From Armatimonadota bacterium (GTDB lineage: Bacteria > Armatimonadota > Zipacnadia > Zipacnadales > JABUFB01): DNA of 64,000 nucleotides. The notes beneath the pieces were generated by a model. It was not told the origin of the DNA. It did not search any database and worked only from the letters and a program-made list of their open reading frames with translations. Both the position numbers and the translations under genes were made by a program. The first letter of the stretch is position 1, and each line of letters begins with the position of its first letter. The stretch spans positions 26,529 through 90,528 of the forward strand of contig JABUFB010000004.1 of the NCBI GenBank assembly GCA_013314775.1, written 5' to 3'. Positions 39,283 through 47,669 of the stretch are shown here, piece after piece.

Positions 39283-39969
39283 ATGGTAAATGCCGTTGAG
39301 TTTTTTCGCGCGGCCGCCTTGCGAAATCGCTATTGCGACCTCACCCCGCTTTCAGATGAAGAACTGGTGAGACGTGCACAGTTGGAGGGCGACAAGGAAG
39401 CGTGCGAGTACCTACTCTTCAAGTACAGGAACCTCGTTCGGGCCAAGGTGAAGTCCTACTTCCTGGTGGGGGCCGAGAGAGATGATCTGCTTCAGATCGG
39501 TCTCATCGGGCTGTGGGAAGCGATCACCGACTTCAAGGCGGACCGGCACACCTCATTCGCATGCTTCGCGAAGGTCTGCATACAGCGCCAGATGATCTCG
39601 GCCATCAAGGCCGCGACACGGCAGAAGCAGGCCCCGCTCAATTCCTCGATCTCGCTTGAAGCATCTCCCGGGGATCAGGACGACGACAGGGCCTTGTCAG
39701 AGATGCTCACGACGAAGCCTGAGGGCAGCCCGGAAAACGTGGTGCTGGGTCTTGAGGGCGAGAGGCTCCTGCAGCAGACGCTGCGGGATGAGCTGTCTCC
39801 CTTCGAGTGGGAGGTCCTCACGGAGTACCGAACGGGGAAATCGTACAAGGAAATGGCTGTGGAACTGGGCTGCAAAATCAAATCCATTGACAATGCACTG
39901 TCCCGGATTCGCCGCAAGCTCCCGCAGGTAGCCCCTGAACACGCGGAGCGGCTGGAGATCATGGGATAG
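39283..39969 (+). CDS. sigH: RNA polymerase sigma factor, SigH/Spo0H-like
   Basis: A 228-residue sigma-70-family factor. Region 2 is visible as LLFKYRNLVRAKVKSYF...ERDDLLQIGLIGLWEAITDF, region 4 as LSPFEWEVLTEYRTGKSYKEMA...SIDNALSRIRRKL. Length and the RHTSFACFAKVCIQRQMISAIK segment match Spo0H-type factors, but the regulon here is unknown. ATG 39283 has GAGGTG upstream. It overlaps a longer frame that starts inside the DUF4342 gene, which I reject. Confidence 0.88.
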   Translation: MVNAVEFFRAAALRNRYCDLTPLSDEELVRRAQLEGDKEACEYLLFKYRNLVRAKVKSYFLVGAERDDLLQIGLIGLWEAITDFKADRHTSFACFAKVCIQRQMISAIKAATRQKQAPLNSSISLEASPGDQDDDRALSEMLTTKPEGSPENVVLGLEGERLLQQTLRDELSPFEWEVLTEYRTGKSYKEMAVELGCKIKSIDNALSRIRRKLPQVAPEHAERLEIMG

Positions 39970-39994
39970 ACTACAATAGAAAATGGCGGAAATG

Positions 39995-40024
39995 GAAACG
40001 GCGGCCAGAGACGGCCGCCGTTTC
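39995..40024. terminator. Terminator between the sigma gene and the Pro/Gly-rich gene
   Basis: A 12-bp perfect stem GAAACGGCGGCC (39995-40006) with GGCCGCCGTTTC (40013-40024), between convergent genes. Confidence 0.8.
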
Positions 40025-40042
40025 GCTTGCGGCTGATGCGGT

Positions 40043-40654
40043 CTACTGCTGGGCGTTGTCGACCTTGTCGAGGAGTGCCGGGTCTGCCGCGGGCTGCTCG
40101 GCGTTGCGCCCCTTGCGGATGCGCTCCTGCATCGCCTTCAACCTCTCCGGGTCGAGTTTGGGGCGGTCACCGGTCAGGCTGACCTTGGCGATCTCCTGCA
40201 GCCCGTCCACCGTAAACTGGTACAGCGTGCCACCGTAGACCACGAAGACGAAGCCCTCGGCAACAGCGATGGCGGGGGGCGTCTCGCGCTGCATCATTGC
40301 CTGCATGTACCGCATGCGGGGGTCCTGGGGGCCGCCCATGGGGCCGCCGGGCATGGGGCCGCCGGGCATGGGGCCGGGGCCGCCGGGCATCATTTGTGGG
40401 CCGCCTGGACCGCCCTGCTGGCGCTGGCCGCGCGGGGTGAGGCCGGGGACCCTGCCCTGCCCGGGCTGGGCGCCGGGCGCGAGACCGGGCAATGCCTGGG
40501 GCGCTGCTCCCGGAGCCGGGGCCGCTCCTGCCGCCGGCAGACCGGGAGGAGGTGGCGGTGGCCCGTCAACGACCTGGGCGCCCGCCTGCGCCGAGAAGAG
40601 ACCGAGAGTGGCGAGTACCACGAAAATGACGCCGACGTTCCTGAAGCCGAGCAT
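40043..40654 (-). CDS. Exported Pro/Gly-rich protein
   Basis: Signal peptide (MLGFRNVGVIFVVLATLGLFSAQAGA), then a low-complexity Pro/Gly/Ala region (about 30-110, with GGPMPGGP repeats from a short tandem DNA repeat near 40335-40380) and a small folded part (AVAEGFVFVVYGGTLYQFTVDGL) resembling one beta-propeller blade. ATG 40654 has AGGAGG-like bases upstream. It precedes the epimerase gene 40693-41469 in the reverse direction of transcription, so the epimerase lies upstream on the same strand, 38 bases away. Function unknown. Confidence 0.7.
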   Translation of the reverse strand: MLGFRNVGVIFVVLATLGLFSAQAGAQVVDGPPPPPPGLPAAGAAPAPGAAPQALPGLAPGAQPGQGRVPGLTPRGQRQQGGPGGPQMMPGGPGPMPGGPMPGGPMGGPQDPRMRYMQAMMQRETPPAIAVAEGFVFVVYGGTLYQFTVDGLQEIAKVSLTGDRPKLDPERLKAMQERIRKGRNAEQPAADPALLDKVDNAQQ

Positions 40655-40692
40655 GGGTTTTCCTCCTGGGTCCTCCGAGCCCGGTTCGTGCG

Positions 40693-41469
40693 TCAGAGCA
40701 GGGCTCGCAGGTAACTGAGATTGTGCGCCGCCGCAGCGCGTGGGTCGTCGGTTGGTGGCGTTTCGAGAACAAGGTCTCCGCGGTAGCCGATGTCCTGCAA
40801 TGCCTTGACCGACTCCGCTATCTTGACGACTCCTTGACCGAGAAGTTCACCCTCCCGGTCCTTGATATGCACCGCCGCTATTCGCGAGCCCAGCGCGCGT
40901 ATCTCCTCCACCGGATCGTGACCGAAGGCAGTGGCATTGCCGATGTCGTAGTAGACCTGGACCGCGGGGGAGCCCACCGAGTCCACCAGGTGTATCAGTT
41001 CACCCGCGGACTTCCCGTACCCACGCCCCACGTTCTCCAGGGCGAGCACCACGCCCGCATTCGCGGCAACCGGGGCAAGCGCGGCCATCCCCTCGATCCA
41101 GCGCTTCGTCCCATCTTCCGAGCTAACGTCATCTCCTCCGGGGGTGACGGGGACGAGGATCACTCGGGCCTCCAGTTCGGAGGCATAGCCGCACAGATCG
41201 GAAAGCAGTGCTCGTATCTCCTCTCGCACCGCGGAGTCGGGACTGGCGGGACTGATCTGCCAGCACGCGCCTGCGCAGAAGGACAGCAGGCCGCCACCGG
41301 TGTTCTTGAGCATCGCGCGGACAGCCTCTGGGCCGCCCTTCCAGAGCGGGGTGTCCCGGTAGCCTGCGCCGATGTCCAGTTCGATCCCGTCGAAGCCGAT
41401 CTCGGCTCCCGCTGCGAAAGCCTCCAGCCAGTCCATGCGCAGGCACCCGTCACGGATTCCGATTCTCAT
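40693..41469 (-). CDS. Sugar phosphate isomerase/epimerase-family protein
   Basis: A 258-residue TIM barrel related to 35910-36725. Amino end MRIGIRDGCLRMDWLEAFAAGAEIGFDGIELDIG is typical; metal-site residues lie in VLALENVGRGYGKS, VQVYYDIGNATAFG, VHIKDREGE and LVLETPPTDDP. ATG 41469 is chosen from family alignment; the frame upstream to 41706 runs over the divergent acetyltransferase gene. Substrate unknown. Confidence 0.88.
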   Translation of the reverse strand: MRIGIRDGCLRMDWLEAFAAGAEIGFDGIELDIGAGYRDTPLWKGGPEAVRAMLKNTGGGLLSFCAGACWQISPASPDSAVREEIRALLSDLCGYASELEARVILVPVTPGGDDVSSEDGTKRWIEGMAALAPVAANAGVVLALENVGRGYGKSAGELIHLVDSVGSPAVQVYYDIGNATAFGHDPVEEIRALGSRIAAVHIKDREGELLGQGVVKIAESVKALQDIGYRGDLVLETPPTDDPRAAAAHNLSYLRALL

Positions 41470-41653
41470 GTGGACCAGACTCCTGTGATTGAGAGTTGGG
41501 CGCGAGACGGAGACCTCCGGCGGATAACCCGCGCCCGAATGCAGAGTTCTCCGCAACTGCACGGTGACCTGCACGAAGGTGTGCCCGAGGTGAGGGGCGA
41601 AACGCGCCGCCAGTAACCACGCGGCTTGGCGCAAGCGTCCGGAGGCGAGTGCG

Positions 41654-42190
41654 GTGTCCCTTTTGATCAAGATGATCCGGCCCAATCTGGACGGACTTCC
41701 TGCCATTGCCCTGCCTGCGGGCTACCGTCTTGCGACGGCTGAAGAGTTCGACGATCCGGCTCACATATGGGCCGACATCGTGAGCGCGTCCTTTCCCGAC
41801 ACGGTCTGGACCGCCGACTATGTCCATGAGCATTACATGGACAAGGAGCAGTACGACCCGGCGGGGGTGTTCTTCGTCATGGCCGGGAACGAGGTCGCCA
41901 GTACGGCTTTCGCGTGGCGGGACGAGCCTGGAGAGAGGGTCTGCGGGCGGGTTCACTGGGTCGGTACCCGTCCGAACCATCGACGGCGCGGGCTTGCGTC
42001 GTCGGCGGTTATTGCGGTGCTGCGATACTTTCGTGACCACGGATTTGCGAGCGCGTTCCTGGAGACCAGTCCGCCGCTGATTCCGGCCATCCGGGCCTAT
42101 TTCGCCCTTGGGTTCCAGGCGGAGCCGCGGAATGATGCGGAGCGGGTGGCCTGGGAAGAAGTGGTGTCGAAGATCCGCGACCTGGGTTGA
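41654..42190 (+). CDS. GNAT-family N-acetyltransferase
   Basis: A 178-residue acetyl-CoA-dependent transferase. The acetyl-CoA loop is RRRGLA in WVGTRPNHRRRGLASSAV, preceded by the substrate strand FAWRDEPGERVCGRVHW and followed by the FLETSPPLIPAIRAYFALGF motif B. GTG 41654 has GGAGG 8 bases upstream. It converges on the thiolase gene, only 6 bases apart. The acceptor molecule cannot be inferred. Confidence 0.87.
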   Translation: MSLLIKMIRPNLDGLPAIALPAGYRLATAEEFDDPAHIWADIVSASFPDTVWTADYVHEHYMDKEQYDPAGVFFVMAGNEVASTAFAWRDEPGERVCGRVHWVGTRPNHRRRGLASSAVIAVLRYFRDHGFASAFLETSPPLIPAIRAYFALGFQAEPRNDAERVAWEEVVSKIRDLG

Positions 42191-42196
42191 GCCCGG

Positions 42197-43120
42197 TCAG
42201 CCGGCGCTTTCGGGCTCAGCCTGATCGCGGCGCTCCTGGGCTTCGCGTAAACGGCAGATGGGGCAGACGTGCATGGTGGTCGGCTCGCCGCAGGTGGGGC
42301 AGTCGTGGCAGGTGTCTTCCTCATCGTCTCCGGGCTTCATCACCTTGCGCAGGACTTGCCAGAAGATCATCTTGCCCATGGGCGCGCGCTGCTCCAGGAG
42401 GTCGAAGACATCCTTGAAGCGGTGGGAGTCGGGCACGAAGCGCGGGCAGGGCTCGTCGGCGATGGGCAGCCCCACAAGGCGCACGTACTCTTCGCTCGCG
42501 GTGTCCGGCACCTGGATTAGAGGCTTGACTTTGAGGGGCGCGAACCCGGTGGGCTGCAGGACCGGCGCGGGACTGACGGGCCGGCCGGACAGAATGTTGC
42601 GCAGCATGTACTGAAGCTGGTCGTCCAGCGTGTGCCCGGTTGCCAGAACGTTCGCCCCGATCCGCAGGGCCACCCGGGGCATGAGAGCCCGGCGCACCGC
42701 GCCGCAGACCGCGCATACCGGCCAGCCTGCGATGGGGTCGATCCGCACGCCGTGGGTATCGACGCGCTCCACCTCGAGGCTGACCCGGCTGCGCGAACAC
42801 TGGTCGCGGACGACATCGAGACAGACGTCGGAGTACTCGCTGATGCCCATGTGAACGTGGATCGCTGAAAGCCGGAAGTTGAGCCGCGCCCGGGTAGCTG
42901 CCAGGATGTGCAGGAGGCAGGCGCTGTCGGAGCCTCCGGACACAGCGACGGCAACGTGGGCGCGCTTGGGGATCATGCGGAAGCGGCGCACCGTGCCCTC
43001 AACGCGGCCGCGCAGGAACTCAGGGAAGCATTTCGGGCACAAGGCACGCCCCAGTTCGCTAATGCGGATGAGGTCACCGGTGGCCCCGCAGCGCGCGCAG
43101 TCGTTGTCGTGGAATATCAT
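42197..43120 (-). CDS. PP-loop tRNA thiolase of the TtuA/Ncs6 type
   Basis: A 307-residue protein with an N-terminal zinc ribbon (CARCG, CPKC), the PP-loop SGGSDS at 61-66, a middle CAVCGAVRR motif expected to hold a catalytic Fe-S cluster or Cys, GHTLDDQLQ, and a C-terminal zinc ribbon (CHDCPTCG...CPIC). This layout matches TtuA/Ncs6-type 2-thiouridine or 2-thiocytidine synthases. ATG 43120 follows the family start; ribosome site is weak. Divergent from yedE, and sulfur supply could come from the neighbouring desulfurase. Confidence 0.85.
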   Translation of the reverse strand: MIFHDNDCARCGATGDLIRISELGRALCPKCFPEFLRGRVEGTVRRFRMIPKRAHVAVAVSGGSDSACLLHILAATRARLNFRLSAIHVHMGISEYSDVCLDVVRDQCSRSRVSLEVERVDTHGVRIDPIAGWPVCAVCGAVRRALMPRVALRIGANVLATGHTLDDQLQYMLRNILSGRPVSPAPVLQPTGFAPLKVKPLIQVPDTASEEYVRLVGLPIADEPCPRFVPDSHRFKDVFDLLEQRAPMGKMIFWQVLRKVMKPGDDEEDTCHDCPTCGEPTTMHVCPICRLREAQERRDQAEPESAG

Positions 43121-43178
43121 GGCCCGTGGTGGTTGCACGCGGGAGTATTCCGTCCCGAGAACGTGCGCACCTGCACGG

Positions 43179-43207
43179 TTGCCTGTGCCGGGTTGCTCAA
43201 CTATACT
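43179..43207 (+). promoter_or_regulatory. Sigma-70-type promoter for the yedE cluster
   Basis: TTGCCT (43179-43184), 17-base spacer, TATACT (43202-43207), 36 bases before ATG 43244. Confidence 0.65.
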
Positions 43208-43243
43208 CGAAGTGACCTCATTCTTCGAACGGATGGTGACCGT

Positions 43244-44341
43244 ATGCGCCGGTTGTCCGGACTGCTTGTGTCACGATGGGGACCAATACTGACGGGCGCG
43301 CTCGTCGGCATCCTGGCGGCGATTCTGGTCAAGCTCGGGAATCCCGGGAACATGGGTATCTGCGTGGCGTGCTTCAGCCGGGACATCGCCGGGGGACTGG
43401 GGCTGCATCGGGCGGAGGTCGTCCAGTACATCCGACCCGAGATCATCGGGTTCGTTCTGGGGGCGCTCATCGCAGCCCTGGCCTTCGGTGAGTTCCGTCC
43501 GCGCGCCGGGTCGGCGCCGGTGATCCGGTTCCTCCTCGGAGGGTTCTCGGTGGTGGGCGCACTCATCTTTCTTGGCTGCCCCTGGCGAGCATATCTGCGC
43601 CTGGCAGGCGGCGATCTGAACGCGATTCCCGGCATCCTGGGGCTCATCGGCGGGATACTGCTGGGCCTGGTGTTCCTGCGCCGGGGCTTCAGCCTGGGGA
43701 GGAACCATCCTGTGCCCGCGCCGGTGGGCTGGGTCATGCCGGGGCTTGCGCTGGGGCTGCTGGTGCTGGTCATGTTTGCGCCGCAGTTCGGACAAGACGC
43801 CGAAGGGAACCCGGCGGGCCCGGTGTTCTTCTCGAAGACCGGGCCGGGAAGCCAGCACGCGCCTCTGCTCATCTCTCTGGCGGCGGGGGTTCTTATTGGA
43901 TTTCTGGCCCAGCGCAGCCGGTTTTGTACCGTCGGTGCAATTCGCGATGCTGTTCTGCTGAAAGACAACCACCTGCTCAGCGGCGTGGTCGCGCTGGTCT
44001 TTGCTGCACTCGCGGCCAATCTCGCGCTGGGGCAGTTCAAGCTCGGCTTTGAAGACCAGCCCGTGGCCCATGGGCAGACGCTGTGGAACTTCGCGGGAAT
44101 GGTCCTATCGGGGCTGGCATTTACACTGGCGGGGGGCTGCCCGGGCAGACAAGTCTTCCTGTCCGGAGAAGGAGATTCGGACGCAGCGATATTCAGCATC
44201 GGCATGGTGGTGGGCGCCGGGTTCGCGCACAACTTCAGTCTGGCTTCCTCACCTGCGGGGGCCAGTCCCTTCGCCGCGATGGCGGTCCTGCTGGGCCTTG
44301 CTTTCTGCTGCGTTGTGGGTCTCACTATGCGCGAGGGCTAA
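43244..44341 (+). CDS. yedE: YedE-family putative selenium/sulfur transporter
   Basis: A 365-residue inner-membrane protein with about ten hydrophobic segments and two YeeE/YedE repeats. Conserved Cys occur in GICVACFSRDIAG, FLGCPWRAYLRLAGGD, RSRFCTVGAIRD and LAGGCPGRQVFLSGEGD, the pattern of the selenium-associated YedE subgroup. With the tusA-like, desulfurase and DUF3343 genes downstream it forms the selenium metabolism accessory cluster described from comparative genomics. ATG 43244 is close to its promoter. Confidence 0.88.
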   Translation: MRRLSGLLVSRWGPILTGALVGILAAILVKLGNPGNMGICVACFSRDIAGGLGLHRAEVVQYIRPEIIGFVLGALIAALAFGEFRPRAGSAPVIRFLLGGFSVVGALIFLGCPWRAYLRLAGGDLNAIPGILGLIGGILLGLVFLRRGFSLGRNHPVPAPVGWVMPGLALGLLVLVMFAPQFGQDAEGNPAGPVFFSKTGPGSQHAPLLISLAAGVLIGFLAQRSRFCTVGAIRDAVLLKDNHLLSGVVALVFAALAANLALGQFKLGFEDQPVAHGQTLWNFAGMVLSGLAFTLAGGCPGRQVFLSGEGDSDAAIFSIGMVVGAGFAHNFSLASSPAGASPFAAMAVLLGLAFCCVVGLTMREG

Positions 44342-44379
44342 CGGTGTAGACGATTGCCCGGATTGAGGAGACGGTCGAT

Positions 44380-44601
44380 ATGGACGATCAGACTACGGTA
44401 GATGCGAGGGGACTCTCGTGTCCCCAGCCGGCGTTCATGACGAAGAAGGCCCTGGATGCCGCCGGGAGCGGTTGCGTGCGAGTGCTCGTGGACAACGCCG
44501 CATCGCGAGACAACGTGGCCCGACTGGTGACCAATGCCGGTTGGCGGGTGACGGTCGAGGAAGATGAAGGTGGGGTTTTCTGCCTAACTTGCGAGAAATA
44601 G
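44380..44601 (+). CDS. TusA/SirA-like sulfur carrier (YedF-type)
   Basis: A 73-residue protein with the TusA motif ARGLSCPQPAFMTKKAL (Cys14) and two further Cys at the end (CLTCEK). The extra C-terminal CxxC is typical of YedF-like relatives. It should carry persulfide or selenide between proteins of this cluster. GGAG lies upstream of ATG 44380; the last 13 bases overlap the desulfurase gene. Confidence 0.87.
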   Translation: MDDQTTVDARGLSCPQPAFMTKKALDAAGSGCVRVLVDNAASRDNVARLVTNAGWRVTVEEDEGGVFCLTCEK

Positions 44602-45743
44602 TCTATCTCGACCATGCGGCGACGGTCTGGCCGCGGCCCGCATGGGTGATGGAAGCCATGCAGTTGTACATGGCGGAAGCGGGCAGCCCCGGGCGCAGCG
44701 GCCACCGGCTGTCTATCACCGCCGGGCGCATGGTGTATGAGGCGCGCGAAGCGATCGCCGACCTGTTCGGCGCAGCGGACCCCCTGCGGGTCATCTTTAC
44801 CCGCAATGCCACCGAGGCGCTCAACCTGGCGCTGACGGGGTTGCTGAAGCCCGGGGATCGCGTGGTCACCACGGGCGTCGAACACAATGCAGTAGCACGG
44901 CCGCTGTTCGCGCTGAAGCACCGTGGGGTCAGCTGCGACGTGGTGCCCTGCGACCGGGCCGGAGTGCTTGATCTGGCTGCCCTGAAAGACGCATTGATGC
45001 GCCCGGTCCGAGTGGTAGCGATCAATCACGCCAGCAATGTCTCGGGGACCCTCGCGCCGTTGGAGCTGATCTCGCCACTGGTCCACGAGGCCGGTGCGCT
45101 TCTGTTGGTGGATGCCGCACAGACCGCCGGCGCGCTTCCCATCGACATGGGGGCGCTGGGCATCGACATGCTCGCTTTCACCGGACACAAGGGGCTGATG
45201 GGCCCCCAGGGAACCGGAGGTCTTGTTATTGGCAAGAACGCAGATCCGGGGCAGATCGAACCGCTGACTCGCGGGGGCACGGGTAGCCGCTCGGAACTGG
45301 AGGACCAACCGGACGCCTTGCCCGACCGATTTGAGAGTGGGACGCTGAACGGGGTGGGGATTGCGGGCCTTGGGGCCTCGGTCCGGAAGATCCTCGAGAT
45401 AGGGGTGGACGCTATCCGCGCCCATGATATGGCGATCACGCAGCGGCTGCTGGAACGGCTCGGCCACATCCCCGGAGTGCGCATCCATGGGCCTTGCGAC
45501 CCGAAGAGGCAGACGGCTACCGTGTCAGTCACCTTCGCCGAACACGTGGTGACCGACATCGCGTTCCGGCTGGACGACGAGTTCGGCGTGATGGTCCGCG
45601 CGGGACTGCACTGCGCGCCGTGGGCCCACCGGTCCCTGGGGACGCTGCCCCAAGGCACGCTGCGGCTATCGGCCGGGTTCAGCACCACAGTCGAGGACAT
45701 CGACCGGGCCATTGAGGCTCTGAATCGGGTTGTGAACGCATGA
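44589..45743 (+). CDS. Class V aminotransferase (cysteine desulfurase / selenocysteine lyase family)
   Basis: A 384-residue PLP enzyme releasing S or Se from cysteine or selenocysteine. Visible: YLDHAATVWPRP start, VEHNAVARPL, the PLP Lys in FTGHKGLMGPQGTGG, RGGTGSRSE, and catalytic Cys in RAGLHCAPWAH. Start TTG 44589 overlaps the TusA-like gene and the stop overlaps the DUF3343 start (ATGA), so translation is coupled throughout. A Se-specific role is inferred from neighbours. Confidence 0.9.
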   Translation: MREIVYLDHAATVWPRPAWVMEAMQLYMAEAGSPGRSGHRLSITAGRMVYEAREAIADLFGAADPLRVIFTRNATEALNLALTGLLKPGDRVVTTGVEHNAVARPLFALKHRGVSCDVVPCDRAGVLDLAALKDALMRPVRVVAINHASNVSGTLAPLELISPLVHEAGALLLVDAAQTAGALPIDMGALGIDMLAFTGHKGLMGPQGTGGLVIGKNADPGQIEPLTRGGTGSRSELEDQPDALPDRFESGTLNGVGIAGLGASVRKILEIGVDAIRAHDMAITQRLLERLGHIPGVRIHGPCDPKRQTATVSVTFAEHVVTDIAFRLDDEFGVMVRAGLHCAPWAHRSLGTLPQGTLRLSAGFSTTVEDIDRAIEALNRVVNA

Positions 45744-45973
45744 CCGAGTACGGATTCTTGCTTTTCCACACGACTTCCATGGCGATGCGCGCGGACAGGA
45801 CGCTGCGCAAGGCCCAACTCCCGGCACGCCTGGTTCCCACCCCTCGGCAGCTCAGCAGCGACTGCGGTATCGCAATTCGGTTCGAGCTATCCGATGAAGA
45901 GCGGATTCTGGGCGCATTGTCTGAATCGGGCGTCGAAGCCGCGCAGGTCGCGCATCTTGAGACGCCCGGCTAG
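45740..45973 (+). CDS. DUF3343 protein (putative Se/S carrier)
   Basis: A 77-residue protein that matches DUF3343: EYGFLLFHTTSMAMRADRTLRKAQLPARLVPTPRQLSSDCGIAIRF. The SSDCG Cys is the likely functional residue. DUF3343 genes track with YedE and selenium use in genome comparisons. It ends the four-gene operon, overlapping the desulfurase by 4 bases. Confidence 0.87.
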   Translation: MTEYGFLLFHTTSMAMRADRTLRKAQLPARLVPTPRQLSSDCGIAIRFELSDEERILGALSESGVEAAQVAHLETPG

Positions 45974-45991
45974 AGCAGTCGCGTATGTGCA

Positions 45992-47638
45992 TCAGGGCAA
46001 CACGGTCTTGAGGCCGGGGGGCACGAAACCGGCTTCCGGGTACTCGACCCGCACTGCAGGGGGCAGGAGGAGTTCGAACGCCTTGAGCCGTGAGACCAAG
46101 ACAGGCAGTTCGGCCGGATCCACCGCGCGGAAGCAGATGGTGCGGTCGTAGCAGGAGCCCTGATCCGGGATGGTCCACGTCGCTGCCACGGGCCAGTCGC
46201 GTGGGATCACGCTCAGGTCGTACACCACGGCCACTTTCACCCCCCTCTTCTTCGCAGCCTGTGCGATGAACGCGGCGTCCCATCGCCCAGCCACCATCGC
46301 ATCGGCCACATCCGTGCTTCCCAGGCCCCACACGTCCAGAATCGGCCCTTCCACCATGTACGCCACCGCGCCCAGATCATTGACCGCGATCGGGTCAGAC
46401 CGGTAGTACGCGTTCAGGAACCGGGCCATCTGCCACTGCTGCAGGTAGATGCTTCGACAGGCGCCCGGCGTTTTCTGATGGAGCAGGATTCGCGGAGTCA
46501 GGGCGAGGCACGGCACCACAAGAGCAAGGGCGATGAGAGCACCGACGGGTGCCCGGTTCTCTGCATCAGCGCGCAGGCGATCGAGTGAAGCGAGAACCAT
46601 TTCACTGACAGGCGGTGCTGCCGATACCAGAGCCAGTGTGATGAGGTACGCCTCGTAGCGCAAGAACCAGCCCGTCTTCGCCAGCGCAAGGTGGAACAGT
46701 GAGGAGCCGAGCAGCACCAGCAGCCAGTCGCCGGCGATGTCTTGGCGACGTGTGCGGTTGGCGGTCCACCACAGGGCACCGATGGCCGCGATGATCAGCG
46801 CGCCGGTGGCAGGCGCATCGCGGAAATTCGTGAGAAGGCGCCGCGCGTGCAGATCTATCCACTCTCTCAGGCCGCTCTTTCCCACTCCTTTGACCATCAG
46901 AGAGTTTGCCAAGAAGGAATGCCCCTGGGACATCTGCCACAGGCCGGGCAGGAGCACTGCAAGCCCCGCGCCGCAGGCCATCGCAGCCACGGAACGCCAA
47001 TCGCGTCGCGAAAGCTTGAGCATCACCAGCACGAAGACAACGAAGCCTGATTCCAGGCGCAGCGCGGTCGCCAGCGCTGCCAGGACGGCCAGAACCACCG
47101 GAGAAGCCTTGGGTCTAAGCGCGTAACTGGTCAGCGCGAGCACCGCCGCCACATGCCACAGGTGCTCCATGCCCACCATCGCCAGCGGACCCAGCGGCGT
47201 ACAAAGGACCACGGCGACCAACGCGATGCAACGGGAAACTGCCGGCAGGTGGAAATGCACCCGCAACGCATGGTCGGCGATGATAATGATGGCGAGCACG
47301 GCGAGGAGGTTCAGGGCCAGGGGCAGCCATTCCAGCACGCCGGTGACGCTGAACACGCCTGCAAGGAGCAGCGTCCAGGCGGGGCTGGAGGAAGCGGCGC
47401 ATGGTGTGGCCGCGTTCACGCCCAGGGTCCCGGTTTCCGCCAGTGTGCGAGAGATTGCGAGGTGGATGTACGCATCGTCCAGGGCGTAGATGAGGCGGCC
47501 GTCGGTGGCGCGCAGGCAGGAGACGACCATGGAGGCGCTTGTCAGGATCGCGAATACGCACGCGACGATGAGCGGGTAGCCTTCGCGATCCGGTGCGCTG
47601 TCTTCGACTATGGTCTGGCTGTTCGGGCTGCCGTTCAT
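45992..47638 (-). CDS. GT-C-type membrane glycosyltransferase-like protein
   Basis: A 548-residue protein with about ten membrane segments and a soluble C-terminal domain (from about 420). The first loop has ALDDAYIHLAISRTLAETG, the acidic motif of GT-C/PMT-like transferases that use polyprenyl-phosphate sugars. It lies 31 bases behind araH on the same strand and may share its transcript, although a functional link to arabinose import is not obvious. Confidence 0.7.
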   Translation of the reverse strand: MNGSPNSQTIVEDSAPDREGYPLIVACVFAILTSASMVVSCLRATDGRLIYALDDAYIHLAISRTLAETGTLGVNAATPCAASSSPAWTLLLAGVFSVTGVLEWLPLALNLLAVLAIIIIADHALRVHFHLPAVSRCIALVAVVLCTPLGPLAMVGMEHLWHVAAVLALTSYALRPKASPVVLAVLAALATALRLESGFVVFVLVMLKLSRRDWRSVAAMACGAGLAVLLPGLWQMSQGHSFLANSLMVKGVGKSGLREWIDLHARRLLTNFRDAPATGALIIAAIGALWWTANRTRRQDIAGDWLLVLLGSSLFHLALAKTGWFLRYEAYLITLALVSAAPPVSEMVLASLDRLRADAENRAPVGALIALALVVPCLALTPRILLHQKTPGACRSIYLQQWQMARFLNAYYRSDPIAVNDLGAVAYMVEGPILDVWGLGSTDVADAMVAGRWDAAFIAQAAKKRGVKVAVVYDLSVIPRDWPVAATWTIPDQGSCYDRTICFRAVDPAELPVLVSRLKAFELLLPPAVRVEYPEAGFVPPGLKTVLP

Positions 47639-47669
47639 GCGTCTCCCCCCCGGGGCGAGAGTTGGGTGG

